From: Mesodorylaimus sp. YZB2_4
Lineage: Eukaryota > Nematoda > Enoplea > Dorylaimida > Dorylaimidae
Reading direction: 5' to 3'
Assembly: GCA_030248295.1 (NCBI GenBank)
Contig: JASANH010001283.1
Location: forward strand, 372,001-436,000
DNA length: 64,000 bases
Part shown: positions 60,563-64,000 of the stretch, one piece after another
Layout: every line of letters starts with the position of its first letter
Numbering within the stretch: the stretch's first letter is position 1
Notes under the pieces: generated by a model
Told to the model about the DNA's origin: nothing
The model's input: only the letters and a program-made list of their open reading frames with translations
Databases searched by the model: none
Translations under genes and position numbers: made by a program

Positions 60563-61122
60563 ATGAATCGATTCTTGGTCAGCAGTTTATTCAATGCGGC
60601 CAAACGAGAAACGCGTCTGAAATCGCAAAAACGCAATCTTTTCTTTTACGGACCCGAAAGGCCATTCGAATTGTTCAAAGAACAGAATCATGCACGCGGT
60701 AGGCCTAACAAATTTTTTATAATTCATTCTAAATTAGTTGCTAGAATTTGTGTCATTCCTGCTGTGAAAAAAAACAGCTAAATGTATTTTTTCAGAGCAC
60801 GGCGTTCCTTTGTGGCGCAAGCTAACTTATTTTATGGCCTTGCCATCGGTGGCAATTTTCAGCGTGTACATGTATTTTGTCGAAATGGAACATCAAAAAC
60901 ATCCGCGCGAACCTTTTGTTGAATACGAATGGATGTATCATCGAAAAAAAGTAAGTAGGAAATCATAAAAGTTTGTTATCGTGCGTAATTTTTTCTCGCT
61001 TTCAGGATTTTCCATGGAAAGATGGCAAAAAATCGTTGTTTCATAATCCGGTAAAGAATGCGCTACCTGGAATCGGATATGAAGTACCAGATCCGAACGA
61101 AGGACACGGCGGACATCATTGA
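60563..61122 (+). CDS. COX6A: Cytochrome c oxidase subunit 6A, mitochondrial (3 exons, 135 aa)
   Basis: Exons 60563-60698, 60796-60950 and 61006-61122 join in frame. The N-terminus is basic and Ser-rich (MNRFLVSSLFNAAKR), a mitochondrial presequence. The core has L-W-R-K-L-T-Y-F-M-A-L-P, a single transmembrane helix (SVAIFSVYMYFVEMEH), then the subunit signature H-P-R-E-P-F-V-E-Y and F-P-W-K-D-G...S-L-F-H-N-P. The tail ends G-H-G-G-H-H. It is a nuclear-encoded subunit of respiratory complex IV in the inner membrane. Its size is slightly above the family's usual 100-120 residues because of a longer presequence. AATAAA lies at 61313. Confidence 0.93.
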
Positions 61123-61312
61123 TTTTGATCAGTTTCGAAGTTTGTATAGTTAGCTCTGGGCAAAGTACTAATTTTCGGAGCAGCCACTTTCATGTAGTTG
61201 CCGTTACGATTTTGCTGCTAAATCTTATGTCAATAGATCGACGATTGAATCAGACTAGTATGGGTTTTTGGGTGTGCAAGTAAAAGTTTTTTCCTCGCGA
61301 CCTTTTCTGGTT

Positions 61313-61318
61313 AATAAA
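61313..61318 (+). terminator. Poly(A) signal AATAAA for COX6A
   Basis: AATAAA lies 190 bases after the COX6A stop and before the next gene, so the two genes are probably separate transcripts or end by coupled processing. Confidence 0.5.
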
Positions 61319-61429
61319 TTGGCGTTCCTCTGTATTTTTCTTCTGCTTTTTAAGCTGCCTGTTAATTTTGGATTTTTTCCAGGTAAACTCAGCGAAAACT
61401 AATTGTTTCGCGTGATCTGTACTGAGTGC

Positions 61430-61517
61430 ACATCGATTTTCGATATCGCCTGGTCAATCGATCGATCCCCAATCAGTTGCGTTACTGAATTATCGATCGT
61501 TGCAATCGATATCGATC
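61430..61517 (+). promoter_or_regulatory. ATCGAT/TCGATC motif cluster upstream of TOM6-like gene
   Basis: At least six ATCGAT, TCGATC or CGATCG motifs lie within about 90 bases (ACATCGATTTTCGATATCG, CAATCGATCGATCC, ATTATCGATCG, CAATCGATATCGATC), ending at the start codon. ATCGAT-type elements are known in housekeeping promoters of other ecdysozoans (DRE, TATCGATA). The role here is inference. Confidence 0.45.
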
Positions 61518-61769
61518 ATGGAGTTGAATCCTTTGGGGGCAGGTGGAATTAGTCGTGGTCCAGGGGCTTCGAGACCTGCAGGGGTGCGAGCTGGCAAGGA
61601 CTTGAGTGTGTGGCGATCGCTGTATGAATTGTCAAAAAGTCTCTACACAGATCCTTACCGATGGTCAGTGGTCAAAGGGGCGTTGTTTTTTGGTGCTGGT
61701 GTTTTTATTGCTCGCGAATTCGCACAAGTCGATTTTGACGAAGTTGTCATGTCACCACCACCTGCATAA
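61518..61769 (+). CDS. TOM6-like small mitochondrial outer-membrane translocase subunit (83 aa)
   Basis: Single exon. The ATG at 61518 follows a motif-rich leader. The N-terminal 35 residues are Gly/Arg-rich and disordered. Then W-R-S-L-Y-E-L-S-K-S-L-Y-T-D-P-Y-R-W precedes one hydrophobic helix (GALFFGAGVFIAREF) and a short acidic tail ending in S-P-P-P-A. This order (Y-x-F/L...D-x-x-x-W/F-R, helix with G-A-G-V-x-x-A-R, then D-x-D) resembles animal TOMM6, a tail-anchored accessory subunit of the TOM import complex. Length fits (about 75 in mammals). The sequence is short, so the assignment is tentative. It follows COX6A by about 400 bases, same strand. Confidence 0.55.
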   Translation: MELNPLGAGGISRGPGASRPAGVRAGKDLSVWRSLYELSKSLYTDPYRWSVVKGALFFGAGVFIAREFAQVDFDEVVMSPPPA

Positions 61770-63904
61770 TGATATATTTTAATTATGCTGATTTCATATT
61801 TTTTATGGAAATTTGTAGGTGTTTGGTTTTTAGAATGGAAAGACTAGTCGTAATATTTGGTTTCATGGATTGTGTCTCTGAAGTGGTGTTATTCATGCGA
61901 GTTAAGGAGACGGTCCGTGGGGGTTTAAGAGGGTCAAACTGGAGACGGCCCCTTGTGGTCTTCACTGGTCGGTGCTGGATTTTTAATGGTTGCAAATGAG
62001 GGCTTAAAAAGGAATATCGTCAACTCCTAAGTCGAACTTGAGAGAACCTAAACTTGCAATAAGTTCCTAGATGCAAAAGAAAGCTCTGCAAAATAGTAGA
62101 GGCGTCTGGCCAATTGATCAGCGTCTAAAGGCCCGCAGATATTTGAATTTTTGTGGTAAGGAGACTGAGCGTTGAGAAAAACATGCAAGATTCGAGTTCA
62201 AGATCGAACATTCGAGTTTGGGGTTTGCCCGCAAAATTCTGGATGAATTCAAAAATTTGTCGGGCCCGTAGGCGCTGACCAGTGCGGACCAGTTGGCCAG
62301 GCGCCTCGAATATTTTGCACCGAGGAGCATGGTGCAATTTTCGTTTTTGCAAAGTTCGACTTGACAGTCGGCGATGTTTCCTTGTTAGAAAGATAGCTTT
62401 GGAGAGAGGCAGTATTGATAAGATTAGGAGACGGTCCCTGTATAGGGTCTCTCGTCGCTGATAGCCCAATGAGCTTCATCCAATTTTCGATATCATAAAA
62501 TCAGTAACAAGTAGACTGGGTCCTACCTCGGGTTTCAATTAAGATTATCAGGTGCTAAAGCCTTTGTTTAGCAAAACGGATGCACCTGCAGGACAGAAAA
62601 TTAGATCGTGATCAACTTTAAGTTGCCGATAAAGCATCTAGGAAATTGAGTCTTTATTGATAGGGTGGTCTGATTGTGAGGTGGTTTCCTGTAGCATAAA
62701 AGGGCGCATCGATGCACTCCGAGGAGTCACGACATCACACTGCACTGATGTGACGGTCCCTTGCTTATGCGAAATAAACTGGGCGGCTACAGCCCCTTAA
62801 ATAGATACTGATGTAAGCGACGCTCATTTCCGTTGGCTCAAGCAGATATGTCAGCCTTGTCAGTACGACGTTAGGACGCGGTTTGGTCAAGATGCGTTTT
62901 ACGCATTGATTCTTCATTTATCTGCCGTCCATGCGGGCATAATTCGTTTTCGCAACGTGTTTTACGCTCACGTTTCCTACAGCGATCTCGGTCGACGAGC
63001 AAACAAGAGCGCCTTCGTCGAAGCGGCACCGACGTACAAGGTAATCTGCGGGGGGGGGGGGGGGGGGCTTTGATCTTCGAAGCCGTGCCCCAGCCAACGT
63101 CATTGGCGCCCGAGTGTCCAAACGTGCTGTGATTTCGTGGTTTGATATCCAGCCAAAACATGTCGCCCTTTGGATGGGGCAGCCCGTTCGAGCAGTATTG
63201 CTTGCGCAGTTCTATGATTTCATCACGATGTTTACGCCTAGGACTCGAATTCGAATTCGATGGCGCCTGAAAGCGGCTGGAGTTCGATCGCCGCGTCACG
63301 CTATGCGCTACCACAAGACAGCATCGAGTGAGGAATGGAGTAAGCAGGAGCGCGTGAGAACGCAATTTGGCATTTCAGCCTAGCCGACTGCATAAAAACA
63401 CGACCAGACGCGTCGACTGGGCGCCTATGGCGGCGGCGTTATTACAAAACGGCTAAAACGTCTCGCACGCATAGGCCACTATACGAATAGTGGAAGGCGG
63501 AGGGACTGGCGCCGTCGTCGCCGCCAACGGTTTCGTCAATAAGTATTTATGCCTGTCTTCTCTCACTCTTCGTCCTCGTCGTCGTGCCTGCCATGCTCAC
63601 CGCCAGCCCTCTTTTTCCTCATCGTTCCTCGCTCGTTTTCGCTAAAACGGCGCTCACGCACGCGCCATCCCCGTCGCCAACGTAAACCACGGCACTGCCT
63701 CGGCGGGGGGGGGGGGGGGGGGGCCCAACCAACGACTATGATGCTCTTAGTAAGCGTACGCGCGCCGACGCCGTCAAACGCTTATAAGCAAAGCCTGGGC
63801 GAGCGGTCCGTCCGTGCGTGGCCTGCGTGTCAGGTACGACCATCGTATCTTTATATCCAGACATACTACATCCAACGCAGACGATTCGAAGCCGAGCTCT
63901 AACT
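61770..63904. other. Intergenic DNA with two long poly-G tracts
   Basis: No gene can be supported. Overlapping open frames on both strands between 62871 and 63902 look like GC-rich noncoding DNA. G18 lies at 63050-63067 and G19 at 63705-63723. The 3' part probably holds the promoter of the gene starting at 63905. Confidence 0.4.
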
Positions 63905-64000
63905 ATGGAGAGGAGTGGAGAAAATAATCCAAATCGTCTTGATCCATCGATTATCGATGAGGAGATTGACGATCGAATTAACGGAGCGAATGGTCAGAGT
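63905..64000 (+). CDS. Start of an unidentified gene, cut by window end
   Basis: ATG at 63905 opens 32 codons with no stop to the end of the window (MERSGENNPNRL..., then an acidic D-E-E-I-D-D-R-I). No signal peptide. The context after a GC-rich promoter-like stretch fits a first exon, but no domain is visible. Confidence 0.35.
   Translation, partial: MERSGENNPNRLDPSIIDEEIDDRINGANGQS

Noticed and set aside
62871..63902. Several 67-164 codon frames on both strands near the right end
   Set aside because: They overlap one another in GC-rich DNA with poly-G runs, lack splice signals and show no recognisable domain.
1..64000. CRISPR arrays, integrases, viral or bacterial gene clusters
   Set aside because: No regularly spaced repeats, no phage or bacterial gene order, and all recognisable genes are spliced animal genes.

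Overview
The window is nuclear DNA from an animal and most resembles a nematode. Genes are split by many short introns (often 45-60 bases) that end in a pyrimidine run plus TTTCAG or TTTTAG. The homeobox gene matches the aristaless/alr-1 type. There is no bacterial-style operon packing, CRISPR array or prophage. The species cannot be named from sequence alone; a tardigrade or other small ecdysozoan is not excluded. Exon models below come from splice signals, reading phase and homology recognised by eye, so ends are firm where phases agree and tentative elsewhere.

Layout. 1-6.4 kb: repeats, a chemoreceptor-like GPCR pseudogene (minus) and tRNA-Val(CAC) (minus). 7.7-18.1 kb: two paralogous type I membrane mucins. 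The first lacks a C-type-lectin domain that the second carries. Between them lie an intact rhodopsin-like GPCR (minus), a dead inverted fragment of it (plus) and a third copy of its upstream DNA. 19.4-22.1 kb: an unrecognised multi-pass membrane protein of about 838 residues. 22.1-32.4 kb: repeat-rich DNA with tRNA-derived SINE-like units, elements ending in short reiterated motifs, a perfect 46-base palindrome and a suspect C-rich stretch. 32.4-33.4 kb: a secreted Cys-containing protein. 33.9-36 kb: a second copy of one repeat and a weak gene candidate. 40.4 kb: tRNA-Ala(CGC). 41-47.1 kb: an ADAMTS metalloprotease in 12 exons (about 1001 residues, phases all consistent). 47-55.3 kb: repeats and upstream DNA. 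55.4-60.2 kb: the aristaless-type homeobox gene, whose homeodomain is completed by a 6-base exon. 60.6-61.8 kb: two small nuclear-encoded mitochondrial genes, COX6A and a TOM6-like protein. 63.9 kb to the end: the start of an unidentified gene.

Functional picture. The 2.9-18.1 kb block is a fast-evolving surface-protein neighbourhood (chemoreceptors and lectin/mucin receptors) with duplication, inversion, decay and domain loss. The right half holds conserved developmental and housekeeping genes. The most notable observations are the 6-base microexon coding homeodomain residues Val47-Trp48, the loss of the lectin module by an identifiable internal deletion, and the near-identical cytoplasmic exon in the two mucins.
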